A stretch of 64,000 nucleotides of DNA from an uncultured Psychroserpens sp. (lineage in GTDB: Bacteria; Bacteroidota; Bacteroidia; Flavobacteriales; Flavobacteriaceae): contig NZ_CANMRL010000002.1 of NCBI RefSeq assembly GCF_947500255.1, forward strand, positions 124,001 through 188,000. Direction: 5' to 3'. Shown one piece after another: positions 25,445-33,143 of this stretch. The first letter of the stretch is position 1. Each line of letters opens with the position of its first letter. Both the position numbers and the translations under genes were made by a program. The notes below the pieces were generated by a model. That model had not been told where the DNA came from. It searched no databases and saw nothing but the letters and a program-made list of their open reading frames with translations.

Positions 25445-26422
25445 CTAGTATACAGGAGTAGACACTTCAAAATCAGACTCTTTTGCCGCTAAATAGCGTT
25501 CTGCATCTAATGCAGCCATACAACCAGTACCTGCGGCTGTTACAGCCTGACGATATACGTGATCGGCAGCATCTCCAGAAACAAAGACACCTTCAACATT
25601 AGTTTTGGCAGTTCCAGGCACATTAATAATGTATCCTGTTTCATCTAATTTTAGATAATCTTTAAAAATATCAGTATTTGGTTTGTGTCCAATAGCTACA
25701 AAAAATCCAGTAGCAGGAATATCAAACTTCTCTCCTGTTTTATTATTAAATGCTCTAACACCAGTCACAACTTGACCATCACCTAAAACTTCTTCGGTTT
25801 CGGTATTGTAAAGAATTTCGATGTTAGGCGTATTGATCACTCGATTAGCCATAATCTTAGAGGCTCTAAATTCGTCTCTACGCACAAGCATAGTTACTTT
25901 AGTACAAAGTTTAGATAGGTAATGTGCTTCTTCTGCTGCACTATCACCAGCTCCTACAATCACAACTTCTTGATTTCTGTAGAAAAATCCGTCACATACA
26001 GCACATGCAGAAACACCACCTCCAAGTTTTAAATATTTCTGTTCAGATTCTAAGCCTAAGTATTTAGCCGAAGCGCCTGTCGAAATAATAACGGTTTGAC
26101 AATGAATTTCCTTAGTATCATTTACCCATACTTTGTGAACATCTCCAGAAAAATCAACCTTTGTAATCCATCCATCACGAACATCTGTTCCAAAACGAGC
26201 CGCTTGGTTTTGTAATTCTATCATCATTTCCGGACCAGTAATTCCTTCTGGGTATCCTGGGAAATTTTCTACATCATTTGTCGTTGTTAATTGGCCTCCT
26301 GGTTGCGTTCCTTGGTAAAGTACTGGCGCCATATTTGCTCTAGACGCATATATTGCTGCAGTGTATCCTGCAGGTCCTGAACCTATAATTAGGCATTTTA
26401 CTTTTTCTATTGTATCAGACAT
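25445..26422 (-). CDS. trxB: Thioredoxin-disulfide reductase
   Basis: This 325-residue flavoenzyme transfers electrons from NADPH to thioredoxin. It has the FAD-binding GSGPAGYTAA (14-23), the redox-active disulfide in CAVC (C140 and C143) followed by DGF, the NADPH-binding GAGDSAAEEA near 157, and the C-terminal FAD motif FVSGDAADHVYRQAVTAAGTG. Length and motifs are those of low-molecular-weight bacterial TrxB. A -7 element (TACTTTTG on the minus strand) lies 24 bases upstream. A flavin reductase gene follows on the same strand, which suggests a shared redox function. Confidence 0.97.
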   Translation of the reverse strand: MSDTIEKVKCLIIGSGPAGYTAAIYASRANMAPVLYQGTQPGGQLTTTNDVENFPGYPEGITGPEMMIELQNQAARFGTDVRDGWITKVDFSGDVHKVWVNDTKEIHCQTVIISTGASAKYLGLESEQKYLKLGGGVSACAVCDGFFYRNQEVVIVGAGDSAAEEAHYLSKLCTKVTMLVRRDEFRASKIMANRVINTPNIEILYNTETEEVLGDGQVVTGVRAFNNKTGEKFDIPATGFFVAIGHKPNTDIFKDYLKLDETGYIINVPGTAKTNVEGVFVSGDAADHVYRQAVTAAGTGCMAALDAERYLAAKESDFEVSTPVY

Positions 26423-26446
26423 ATTTTTGTTTCAATTTATTATAAG

Positions 26447-26454
26447 CAAAAGTA
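26447..26454 (-). promoter_or_regulatory. -7 promoter element of trxB
   Basis: The minus strand reads TACTTTTG, matching TAnnTTTG, 24 bases before the trxB ATG. A TTTG lies 24 bases further upstream, slightly far for a -33 element. Confidence 0.55.
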
Positions 26455-26634
26455 GGTTTTTTGATTAAAAACTTACATCAAAGTTATTAACAGTTATTAT
26501 AGTATTATTTGATTTTTCAATGTCTTTAATTACGAATATGATTGTTTACTATTTTGATTATGAGTCTGTAATTTTAGATATAGTGTAAGTTTTTTTGTAA
26601 ATTTAAAGTAATCACATCTTAAAATCATCATATT

Positions 26635-27114
26635 ATGAAAGCTACTATTTCATCACTCCTAATTATACTGTTGATTTTTTCCTGCAAGGACAAACCTACT
26701 AATGACACTGAAGACACAACGATAGATATTTCACAAATTAATGTAAATTCCAATCCGCTTGAAGGTGCTTGGGAACTTGTTGGTTATTATAACTATGTGG
26801 ATAATGAAGTGATAGATTCCTTTCGTACCAGCGAAGGTTACAGACAAGTAAAAATGTACACAGATTCTAAAGTCATGTGGAGCAAATATATCCCAACAGA
26901 CTCTTCAGAATGGTTTGGATATGGTAGCTATACGGTTAATGGTAGTGAACTTGTAGAAATTTTAGAATATGGCTCAGAAATGATGAGTAAAATTATTCAG
27001 GAAAAGAAAGAATTTAAACATGAATTGATTATTAATGGTGATTCATTTAGTCAAATAGAGATTGATGAAGATGGTAATCGGATTTATGCTGAAAATTATA
27101 AGCGTATAGAATAA
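26635..27114 (+). CDS. Lipocalin-like lipoprotein, hypothetical
   Basis: This 159-residue protein has a lipoprotein signal (LLIFSC, Cys about residue 17) and a linker rich in Asp and Thr. Its beta-rich domain starts LEGAWELVGYYNY, a motif typical of lipocalin-like domains in Bacteroidota lipoproteins. The C-terminus (IDEDGNRIYAENYKRIE) also fits this type. It should be anchored in the outer or inner membrane facing the periplasm. It is a single gene between trxB and a terminator at 27136-27168. Ligand and role are unknown. Confidence 0.75.
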   Translation: MKATISSLLIILLIFSCKDKPTNDTEDTTIDISQINVNSNPLEGAWELVGYYNYVDNEVIDSFRTSEGYRQVKMYTDSKVMWSKYIPTDSSEWFGYGSYTVNGSELVEILEYGSEMMSKIIQEKKEFKHELIINGDSFSQIEIDEDGNRIYAENYKRIE

Positions 27115-27135
27115 TACTTTAACCTATTATAAAAT

Positions 27136-27168
27136 AAAAAAAGCTAAACATTTTGTTTAGCTTTTTTT
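27136..27168. terminator. Bidirectional terminator
   Basis: AAGCTAAAC pairs with GTTTAGCTT around an ATTTT loop, with A-runs before and T-runs after. It lies between the convergent lipoprotein and SDR genes. Confidence 0.9.
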
Positions 27169-27214
27169 ATTGGATTAACTGCGTTGATCCTGAATTTGGT
27201 TTGTTGGTTATTAT

Positions 27215-28009
27215 TTATTCAAGAATATGTCCACCAGAATGATTGAGCATAGTTCCCGTCATATATCCTGCTAAATCAGAAGCAGCTAAAACTACTACAT
27301 CAGCAGTTTCTTTTGTAGAAGGTAGTCGCTTTAAAGCAGTTTTTTGTTGTTCTATAAACCCTTGCATTTCATCTCTACTCATCCCCATATTTTCTCCCAT
27401 AGTGGTAAAGGTATAGTCAATAGTAGGAGAATCTGGCATGGCTTCGGAACGCACTCCAATAACACGAACGCCTTCTCCACCCCATTCGGTTGCAAGACTT
27501 TTTACCAAACCTTCGGTGGCTGCATGAGATGCTGTTAATGCAGCACTCCAAGGAGAGCCAACTTTTGCCAAAGTAGAAGTGATGAAAATTATGACTCCAT
27601 TTTTTTGCTTAGACATTATTGGAAAAGCTGCCTTAGCTGTTACAAATTGATTTGCTGTTGTCGTTTTTAGTGGTATAAGAAATTGCTCCAATGATACATC
27701 TAAGGCTGGTTTACCGTGATTATATTCCGCAGGATTTGATGCGCTAAGGTTAATCACGATATCTACCTCTACACTTTCACGTTCAAACCATGAAAAATAT
27801 TCACTAACTTCATTTTCATCTAACGTGTCAACTTTTCTAATCTCACCCACTTCAGAAGATTCTATACCATCAACATTGATATCCGATAGATATATATTTG
27901 CACCACTTGCTTTAAAAGCTTTTGCTACTTTAGACCCTAAAGCCCCTTTAGCTCCAAAGATGAGAGCGTTTTTATTTTTCAATAATTGATTTTTCATTTT
28001 TTTATACAT
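27215..28009 (-). CDS. SDR-fold protein with degenerate active site
   Basis: This 264-residue protein has the Rossmann fold of SDR enzymes. GAKGALGSK near the N-terminus binds the dinucleotide, INLSAS replaces the usual NNAG, and GAxxG-type spacing is retained. However, the catalytic YxxxK is replaced by LTASH in AALTASHAATEG, so both Tyr and Lys are lost. The N-terminus allows Met at residue 1 or 5. It lies 4 bases after a DinB-family gene on the same strand, and an HxlR regulator diverges from that pair. It may be a non-enzymatic or altered SDR. The family call is firm and the activity doubtful. Confidence 0.85.
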   Translation of the reverse strand: MYKKMKNQLLKNKNALIFGAKGALGSKVAKAFKASGANIYLSDINVDGIESSEVGEIRKVDTLDENEVSEYFSWFERESVEVDIVINLSASNPAEYNHGKPALDVSLEQFLIPLKTTTANQFVTAKAAFPIMSKQKNGVIIFITSTLAKVGSPWSAALTASHAATEGLVKSLATEWGGEGVRVIGVRSEAMPDSPTIDYTFTTMGENMGMSRDEMQGFIEQQKTALKRLPSTKETADVVVLAASDLAGYMTGTMLNHSGGHILE

Positions 28010-28013
28010 TGTT

Positions 28014-28508
28014 TTAATTATACTTCATGGCTTCATAGCCAAATATTTTTCTTAACAACCCTAACTGACCAATGGCATAAGATTCCCTATCTATTAAAAA
28101 AGAAATAGTATTCAGGAGGTTAGGTTCACCTAGTAATGGAGCGTCAAAAGGTTGTGGAGCTAAAAGTTCTTCTTTGGTTAATGCTGACAACCTATCTCTT
28201 AAAAGTGGAGTGATTCTGTTCCAATCTTCCTTAATGGGAACCAAATCGGGATAGGTTATGTGTTTTTGAATAGGTCTCTGGTCTTTGAACAAGTCATAGT
28301 AAACATCTTGTTCTTTTAACCCGATGTTATTACCCAATCGATATCTAACGGACACAAGGTTTCCTGCAAGCCATGCGATATGGTTTGTACTTTGATTGAT
28401 TCTTTCTTGGGCATCATCTGGTCGTATATCTACTAAACAATTGAGATAAAGCTTACTGTGAAAATCATACTGCTCCAACAGTCGCACAATTGATAAGTCT
28501 ATTTCCAT
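28014..28508 (-). CDS. DinB family protein
   Basis: This 164-residue protein has a four-helix bundle pattern with NHIAWLAGNLVSVRYRLG, typical of the DinB/YfiT superfamily, whose members are often metal-dependent and act in thiol (for example bacillithiol or mycothiol) chemistry or stress responses. Only some of the usual metal-binding histidines can be recognised, so the metal site is uncertain. The next gene on this strand, the degenerate SDR, starts 4 bases after its stop. The HxlR gene 114 bases away on the other strand probably regulates the pair. Confidence 0.75.
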   Translation of the reverse strand: MEIDLSIVRLLEQYDFHSKLYLNCLVDIRPDDAQERINQSTNHIAWLAGNLVSVRYRLGNNIGLKEQDVYYDLFKDQRPIQKHITYPDLVPIKEDWNRITPLLRDRLSALTKEELLAPQPFDAPLLGEPNLLNTISFLIDRESYAIGQLGLLRKIFGYEAMKYN

Positions 28509-28555
28509 ATTTTAGGTTTTTGAATATTATTGTATATTTGACTGGTTGCAAAAAA

Positions 28556-28599
28556 CAACTGGATAAATATACATAAAACTAATTGTATTTCACAACTGG
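28556..28599 (+). promoter_or_regulatory. Direct CAACTGG repeats between DinB and HxlR genes
   Basis: Two identical CAACTGG motifs (28556-28562, 28593-28599) lie 37 bases apart, start to start, in the divergent region. They are possible HxlR binding sites, but the motif is short. Chance is not excluded. Confidence 0.3.
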
Positions 28600-28622
28600 T
28601 TTTATAATTAAATTAGTTTTGT

Positions 28623-29048
28623 ATGAAAAATTGTAAGTCATATTGCCCGATGAATCAGGCTTTAGAGGTATTTGGAGACAAATGGACTTTATTGATTATC
28701 AGGGACATTATGTTTGATAGGAAGCGTTATTTTCGAGAAATGTTGAACTCCGATGAAAAAATAGCCAGTAATATATTAACCAATAGATTGACTAAACTTG
28801 AAGAATTTGGGATCTTGATTAAGACCAAAGATGCTCATCATAAACAAAAAAATGTCTATAGCTTAACGGAAAGAGGAATCGATTTAATGCCTGTGATGAT
28901 AGAAATTGCAAATTGGAGCACCAAACATAGAGAAGTATCTGAGAAGGATAGAATTCATGTGGGTGAACTAATAGCTGGAGGACAAAAGTTACAGGATAAA
29001 ATGCAGGATGCTCTTAAAAAAGAGTTGGAATTAGTTTCTAAAAAATAA
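28623..29048 (+). CDS. HxlR family transcriptional regulator
   Basis: This 141-residue winged-helix regulator shows the HxlR signature: an N-terminal CPMNQALEVFGDKWTLLIIRDI with the conserved cysteine just before it, and the wing (SNILTNRLTKLEEFGILIK, YSLTERG). Such regulators often sense thiol-reactive compounds through this cysteine. It diverges from the DinB-SDR pair, its likely target. The intergenic region contains two direct CAACTGG repeats (28556-28562 and 28593-28599). The start is the first ATG of the frame; a second at residue 10 would lose the cysteine. Confidence 0.92.
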   Translation: MKNCKSYCPMNQALEVFGDKWTLLIIRDIMFDRKRYFREMLNSDEKIASNILTNRLTKLEEFGILIKTKDAHHKQKNVYSLTERGIDLMPVMIEIANWSTKHREVSEKDRIHVGELIAGGQKLQDKMQDALKKELELVSKK

Positions 29049-29066
29049 TATTATCCCCTTTTCAAT

Positions 29067-29876
29067 ATGAAACAATTAAATATTACAATAGTTCTATTAG
29101 TCTTATTTATTTTTATTGGCTGTCGTGAGAAAGTTGAAAATTTTAATACTAGCACAGACAAGAAAACCAATGAAATTCAATCCAATGAAATTTCTACAGC
29201 TTCTAAATCTTGGCTAGAAATTGTAAACAATAAAAATCTTATTGATATAAGAGGATATTATGCTAACAATGCTTTTAAGGTCATTTCTGCTGATAGTATA
29301 GTTACTGGTTCTTCGACAATAGCAGAATATTATATCAATAAATCCAATTTAATTACAGAAAGTAAAACCTTGTTTCTAACAGAAGCCAACAAAACTCAGG
29401 GTATCGATTATGAACTAATCAACTACAAAACTGAAGATTTAGAGGAATACATTCAGGTTGTGATTTGGAAACAAAATGATGACAAAAAAGTAAGGGAGTT
29501 TGAATACTCGGTAAAAAGAAACAAGGTCAATTCTAATGTCGATAAAGATGACATCTCAAAAAGAAGGGGTTTATGGATTGAACTATGCAATAAAAACAAT
29601 GCAGAAAATCTGGTTAAAGAGCTTTATGCTAATAACGCAATCTATTTTAACCACAAACCTTTAGTCATTGGTACTGAAGCCATTTCTAAAGAATATCAAT
29701 ACATGAATAATAACAATTACAATCTAACTCTTGAACCTTTAAAAGTTGAAATGGTAACAGAGCATATCGCTTTCGAGATTGGACAATGTAAAGGCAGCTA
29801 TGGAGGCAAATATGTTATTGTTTGGAAAAAAGAATCTGGTGAAAAATGGAAAGTTTTTATTGATTCAAACTTTTGA
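29067..29876 (+). CDS. Lipoprotein with two NTF2-like domains
   Basis: This 269-residue lipoprotein has the lipobox IFIGC (Cys about residue 19). Two NTF2/DUF4440-like halves follow: SWLEIVNNKNLIDIRGYYAN (about 48-155) and LWIELCNKNNAENLVKELYAN (about 170-265). The similar starts (W, E and a following LYANNA or YYANNA) indicate an internal duplication. The ligand or catalytic residues are not evident. It follows the HxlR gene by 18 bases on the same strand, so it may be co-transcribed. It belongs to a local group of NTF2-fold proteins with the gene at 30121. Confidence 0.78.
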   Translation: MKQLNITIVLLVLFIFIGCREKVENFNTSTDKKTNEIQSNEISTASKSWLEIVNNKNLIDIRGYYANNAFKVISADSIVTGSSTIAEYYINKSNLITESKTLFLTEANKTQGIDYELINYKTEDLEEYIQVVIWKQNDDKKVREFEYSVKRNKVNSNVDKDDISKRRGLWIELCNKNNAENLVKELYANNAIYFNHKPLVIGTEAISKEYQYMNNNNYNLTLEPLKVEMVTEHIAFEIGQCKGSYGGKYVIVWKKESGEKWKVFIDSNF

Positions 29877-29945
29877 AATGTTACAACAGTAGAATATACT
29901 ATGCATTGTTGTCATGAAGTTGGCAATAATTTTAAAAAGACAAGA

Positions 29946-30106
29946 ATGAAAAAAAATCTTATAAGCTTATTTTGCATCACAATATTTTTATGTCAATGCA
30001 AATTGCTTGGTATAAAGAGAAAAATGTTAAGGTAGTCATCCTAATCAATAATAGACTTAAAACACGTCAACCCATTTGGGATGCAATTGAAAAAATATTG
30101 TATTAG
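29946..30106 (+). pseudogene. Decayed gene remnant: lipoprotein signal plus frameshifted C-terminal tail
   Basis: A start at 29946 gives a lipoprotein-like N-terminus (MKKNLISLFCITIFLCQC) that stops at 30035. In another frame, 29990-30106 reads SMQIAWYKEKNVKVVIL followed by NNRLKTRQPIWDAIEKILY and a stop. This looks like the real end of a larger protein, and I have seen similar endings in serine hydrolases, but this is weak. The two pieces overlap out of frame, so the gene has lost most of its centre and is not functional as it stands. Confidence 0.45.
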
Positions 30107-30120
30107 ATACTAGTAAGATA

Positions 30121-30492
30121 ATGAGCCCAGAAGTATTTATTAAATCATATGAAGCAGCTTTAGGAACTCAGGATTGGAGAGCAATAGAGCCTTTAGTTTC
30201 TAAAAATGTAAGTGTTACCTTTTCTAATGGAACGGTTCACATTGGAAAAGAAAATGTTCAAAAAGCATTTGAGAAAAATTTTTCTTTAATTAAAAATGAA
30301 AAATATACCGTTGTAAATATTAAATGGTTGGTGAAAGATAAAAAGTGTGCGGTCTATTTATTCGAATTTAATTGGACTGGAATTGTAGAGGGTAACTCTG
30401 TATTTGGAAATGGAATTGGAACCTCCGTTTTAATAAAAGAAGATGCTAAATGGAAATTATTGACCGAACATTTGGGAAGAAAACCAGATTGA
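30121..30492 (+). CDS. NTF2-like (SnoaL/ketosteroid isomerase-type) protein
   Basis: This 123-residue cytoplasmic protein has the NTF2-like fold: FIKSYEAALGTQDWRAIEPLVSKNVSVTF at the start, then alternating strands ending WKLLTEHLGRKPD. Members of this fold include SnoaL cyclases, ketosteroid isomerases and many proteins of unknown role. No catalytic Asp can be assigned securely. It lies 15 bases after the decayed gene remnant and is transcribed toward the tRNA genes. Its start codon is the first ATG in the frame; there is no obvious promoter element. The fold is likely and the function unknown. Confidence 0.8.
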   Translation: MSPEVFIKSYEAALGTQDWRAIEPLVSKNVSVTFSNGTVHIGKENVQKAFEKNFSLIKNEKYTVVNIKWLVKDKKCAVYLFEFNWTGIVEGNSVFGNGIGTSVLIKEDAKWKLLTEHLGRKPD

Positions 30493-30615
30493 TTCTTTTA
30501 TAAAAAAGATTGGATATAGTTTTATTCACTTTAAAGGAAATTAAGGCTGAAATATACTTACGACTAGAATGAAACATTATGAGATGCCAAACCTCAACCT
30601 TGTAGAAATAAAAAA

Positions 30616-30637
30616 AGCTGAACATAATTGTTCAGCT
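30616..30637 (-). terminator. Terminator of the tRNA operon
   Basis: On the minus strand AGCTGAAC pairs with GTTCAGCT around a six-base loop and is followed by seven T. It lies 5 bases past the end of tRNA-Pro. Confidence 0.85.
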
Positions 30638-30641
30638 TCTA

Positions 30642-30719
30642 TGGTCGGGGTGGCAGGATTCGAACCTGCGACCTCCGCGTCCCAAACGCGGCGCGATAAC
30701 CGGGCTACGCTACACCCCG
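30642..30719 (-). tRNA. tRNA-Pro (anticodon TGG)
   Basis: On the minus strand the 7-bp acceptor CGGGGTG pairs with CACCCCG, the T arm holds GGTTCGAATCC, and the anticodon stem CCGCG/CGCGG encloses TTTGGGA, so the anticodon is TGG. A 3-prime CCA is encoded (30642-30644). It is followed by a terminator and preceded by tRNA-Ser, probably as one transcript. Confidence 0.95.
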
Positions 30720-30758
30720 AAATGGTTATCTTTACTATTAAATAACTAGGAAAATTAG

Positions 30759-30847
30759 CGGAGAGACAGGGATTCGAACCCTGGGTACCTATTTCTAGGT
30801 ACGACGATTTAGCAAACCGCTCCTTTCGGCCACTCAGGCACCTCTCC
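30759..30847 (-). tRNA. tRNA-Ser (anticodon GCT)
   Basis: On the minus strand the acceptor GGAGAGG pairs with the 3-prime TCTCTCC (one G-U), with discriminator G. The anticodon loop TTGCTAA gives GCT, decoding AGC and AGU. A long variable arm (GTACCTAG/AGGTAC region) confirms a class II tRNA. CCA is not encoded here, unlike in tRNA-Pro. Confidence 0.95.
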
Positions 30848-30940
30848 AATTGTATATGAACTTTGCAATAAATTGCGGATGCAAAGGTAACTTATCATTA
30901 CAAAGAACGCAACTATTTTTTAGATTTTTTTCTGTAAAAT

Positions 30941-32986
30941 TTATTCAGGGTATTCAATTCTGAGATGGAATATGTTAGCTAACTTCATTTTAAGGACTTT
31001 CTTTATAGATTGAATCTCCTTAAAGGTAATATTGGCATTTAAAAATTGTCCATCCTCCATTTGTTTACTTATAATACTTTCAACAAACTTATCAATTTTA
31101 GTCGTTGTAGGTTCTTTTAAACTCTTAGAAGCTGCTTCAACACTATCACACATCATTAATATTGCAGTTTCTTTACTGAATGGTTGTGGACCAGGATATC
31201 TAAAATCACTTTCCTTAGTATCTTCATTAAGTTCTTTTTCCTTTCGATAAAAATAATACACCATACTCGTCCCATGGTGCGTTCTTATAAAATCGATAAC
31301 TCTATCTGGTAAATTATTTTTTTTAGCAATCTCAATACCATCAAGTACATGATCTATAATAATATGAGTGCTTTCACGTGATGACAATTCATCATGAGGA
31401 TTAATTCCTGTTGCCTGATTCTCTGTGAAATAAGTAGGGTTTTTCATTTTACCAATATCGTGATACAATGCTCCTACTCTAATAAGCATTGCATTAGCTC
31501 CTATTTCATTAGCTGAAGCTTCAGCTAAATTCGCAACATTTAGTGAATGATGGAATGTACCAGGCGCTTTATTTGCTAATTCTTTTAAGAGTTTCGTATT
31601 TGTATCTGAAAGTTCTAATAAAGACACATCAGAAACCAATCCAAATAATTTTTCATAGATATATATTAATGGTTGCACAAACAAAGTGGCTAATCCACCA
31701 AGAACGAAGAGACCAAAAGTAGAAGGATCTAAATTAGTGATATCACCTTCATGAATCACGAAAAAGGCAAAATACGCAATGATGTATATGAGTGTGATCT
31801 GTCCTACAGAAATAAATAAATTTGCACGTTTATATAATTCTGAAACCGTCAAAATGGTAACAATACCAGCTATGATTTGCAAAAACATATACTCATAACT
31901 ATTTGGTACTATAAAACCTAGAAGCAATACAGTTAACACATGCGCAAATAGACCTAGTCGAGCATCAAAAAAAGCTTTTAATACTAATGGTAAGATACAA
32001 AGAGGTACTACATAAACATATTGAGAATTATAGTTAATGACCAAAGTGGTCAATAAGATCATTAATAGAATATTGAAGAAAATAAAAGTTACTTTAGTAT
32101 TATCTAAAAAGACATCTATTCTATATTTCCGAAGAAATAATAAAAGCATTAACAATGCAAGAGCAACCAAGAGTGCATATGCAAAAACAATCAAATTATA
32201 GTTAGATTCATTCCATACTTGAGACTCGTATTCGGTCTCCAAAGACTTTAATACGTCATACTTATTACCTTCAACTAATTCACCTTTAGATATAATTAAA
32301 GTTCCTTTTTCGATACTACCTCTTACTGTCGAAATCTCCTCTATTTTCTCATCAAGTGCATTTTGAGTAAATGAGGTATTTAAGCTCAAATTAGGCTTAA
32401 TAATGTTAAAAAAGAGCGAGACAAAAGTCGCATCAAACTTTGACAGATTATTGGCTTCTAACTTCTTCTCGATAACACTTCTAAATCCGTCAAATTTGGT
32501 AAGGTTAGAAAATTGAGTAACATTATATTGTGTTTGCTGATCTAATAAAATGACATTTTTAGCTCCTGAGTAATCATAAGCTTCATCCAAAACACCAACC
32601 TTATAAATATCATTTATTGCAGACTCACCTACTCTAAATAAGTTTCTATGCTTTCTAATGATGCTATCTGCAAATGAGGTTTTAAATTTTTCAGAATAAT
32701 CTCTAAGTACAGTAGCCTTAACTGATGTATTGATATCAAAATAAATAGGACTATTTTCCGATGCCTCAATGCGCTCTTGCTGAATCTCATCTGAAGATTT
32801 CTTAATCGCAAAGTCAAAAGGCGCCAAAAGGCTTTCAGATTGCCATGGTTTGCCTTTATCAAAATCATATTTAAATTTCCCGCTCTTCGGAAACAAATAA
32901 ACAATTAAAAATGTGGTACTTAAAAACAAAAGCACTTTATATAAAAGTGCATGATTTTTATACCATTTATTAATTAAGTCATTCAT
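30941..32986 (-). CDS. 7TM-HD phosphohydrolase, PgpH-type c-di-AMP phosphodiesterase
   Basis: This 681-residue protein has an N-terminal membrane helix (15-33), a long extracytoplasmic 7TMR-HDED region (about 50-255), seven membrane helices (about 262-448) and a cytoplasmic HD domain. The HD motif is H509-D510 in LYHDIGK, with upstream metal ligands H479 and H480 in GTFHHSLNVANLAE and H556 and H557-type histidines further on. This is the PgpH architecture, which hydrolyses the second messenger c-di-AMP in Firmicutes and others. It is divergent from the thiolase gene. A TACTTTTG promoter element lies 57 bases upstream of the start. Substrate specificity in this phylum is inferred. Confidence 0.92.
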   Translation of the reverse strand: MNDLINKWYKNHALLYKVLLFLSTTFLIVYLFPKSGKFKYDFDKGKPWQSESLLAPFDFAIKKSSDEIQQERIEASENSPIYFDINTSVKATVLRDYSEKFKTSFADSIIRKHRNLFRVGESAINDIYKVGVLDEAYDYSGAKNVILLDQQTQYNVTQFSNLTKFDGFRSVIEKKLEANNLSKFDATFVSLFFNIIKPNLSLNTSFTQNALDEKIEEISTVRGSIEKGTLIISKGELVEGNKYDVLKSLETEYESQVWNESNYNLIVFAYALLVALALLMLLLFLRKYRIDVFLDNTKVTFIFFNILLMILLTTLVINYNSQYVYVVPLCILPLVLKAFFDARLGLFAHVLTVLLLGFIVPNSYEYMFLQIIAGIVTILTVSELYKRANLFISVGQITLIYIIAYFAFFVIHEGDITNLDPSTFGLFVLGGLATLFVQPLIYIYEKLFGLVSDVSLLELSDTNTKLLKELANKAPGTFHHSLNVANLAEASANEIGANAMLIRVGALYHDIGKMKNPTYFTENQATGINPHDELSSRESTHIIIDHVLDGIEIAKKNNLPDRVIDFIRTHHGTSMVYYFYRKEKELNEDTKESDFRYPGPQPFSKETAILMMCDSVEAASKSLKEPTTTKIDKFVESIISKQMEDGQFLNANITFKEIQSIKKVLKMKLANIFHLRIEYPE

Positions 32987-33042
32987 GATTACAACGATTA
33001 AAGCACTATTTAGTTATCGCATTTAATTAGTACTTATACTTT

Positions 33043-33050
33043 CAAAAGTA
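33043..33050 (-). promoter_or_regulatory. -7 promoter element of the PgpH-type gene
   Basis: The minus strand reads TACTTTTG, an exact TAnnTTTG match, 56 bases upstream of the ATG at 32986. Confidence 0.5.
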
Positions 33051-33109
33051 AGAAAATATAATAGAACTCATGTTATCGCTCTGAAGCTGTCTTTTTATTA
33101 AAAAATGAT

Positions 33110-33117
33110 TAATTTTG
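33110..33117 (+). promoter_or_regulatory. -7 promoter element of the thiolase gene
   Basis: TAATTTTG matches TAnnTTTG. It lies 26 bases before the ATG at 33144 and so rules out the in-frame start at 33105. Confidence 0.6.
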
Positions 33118-33143
33118 CAGCTAGAAAACAAAATAGATTTAAA

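Noticed and set aside
30577-30849. 90-codon minus-strand ORF
   Set aside because: It reads through tRNA-Pro, tRNA-Ser and the tRNA terminator. It is an artefact of the tRNA sequences.
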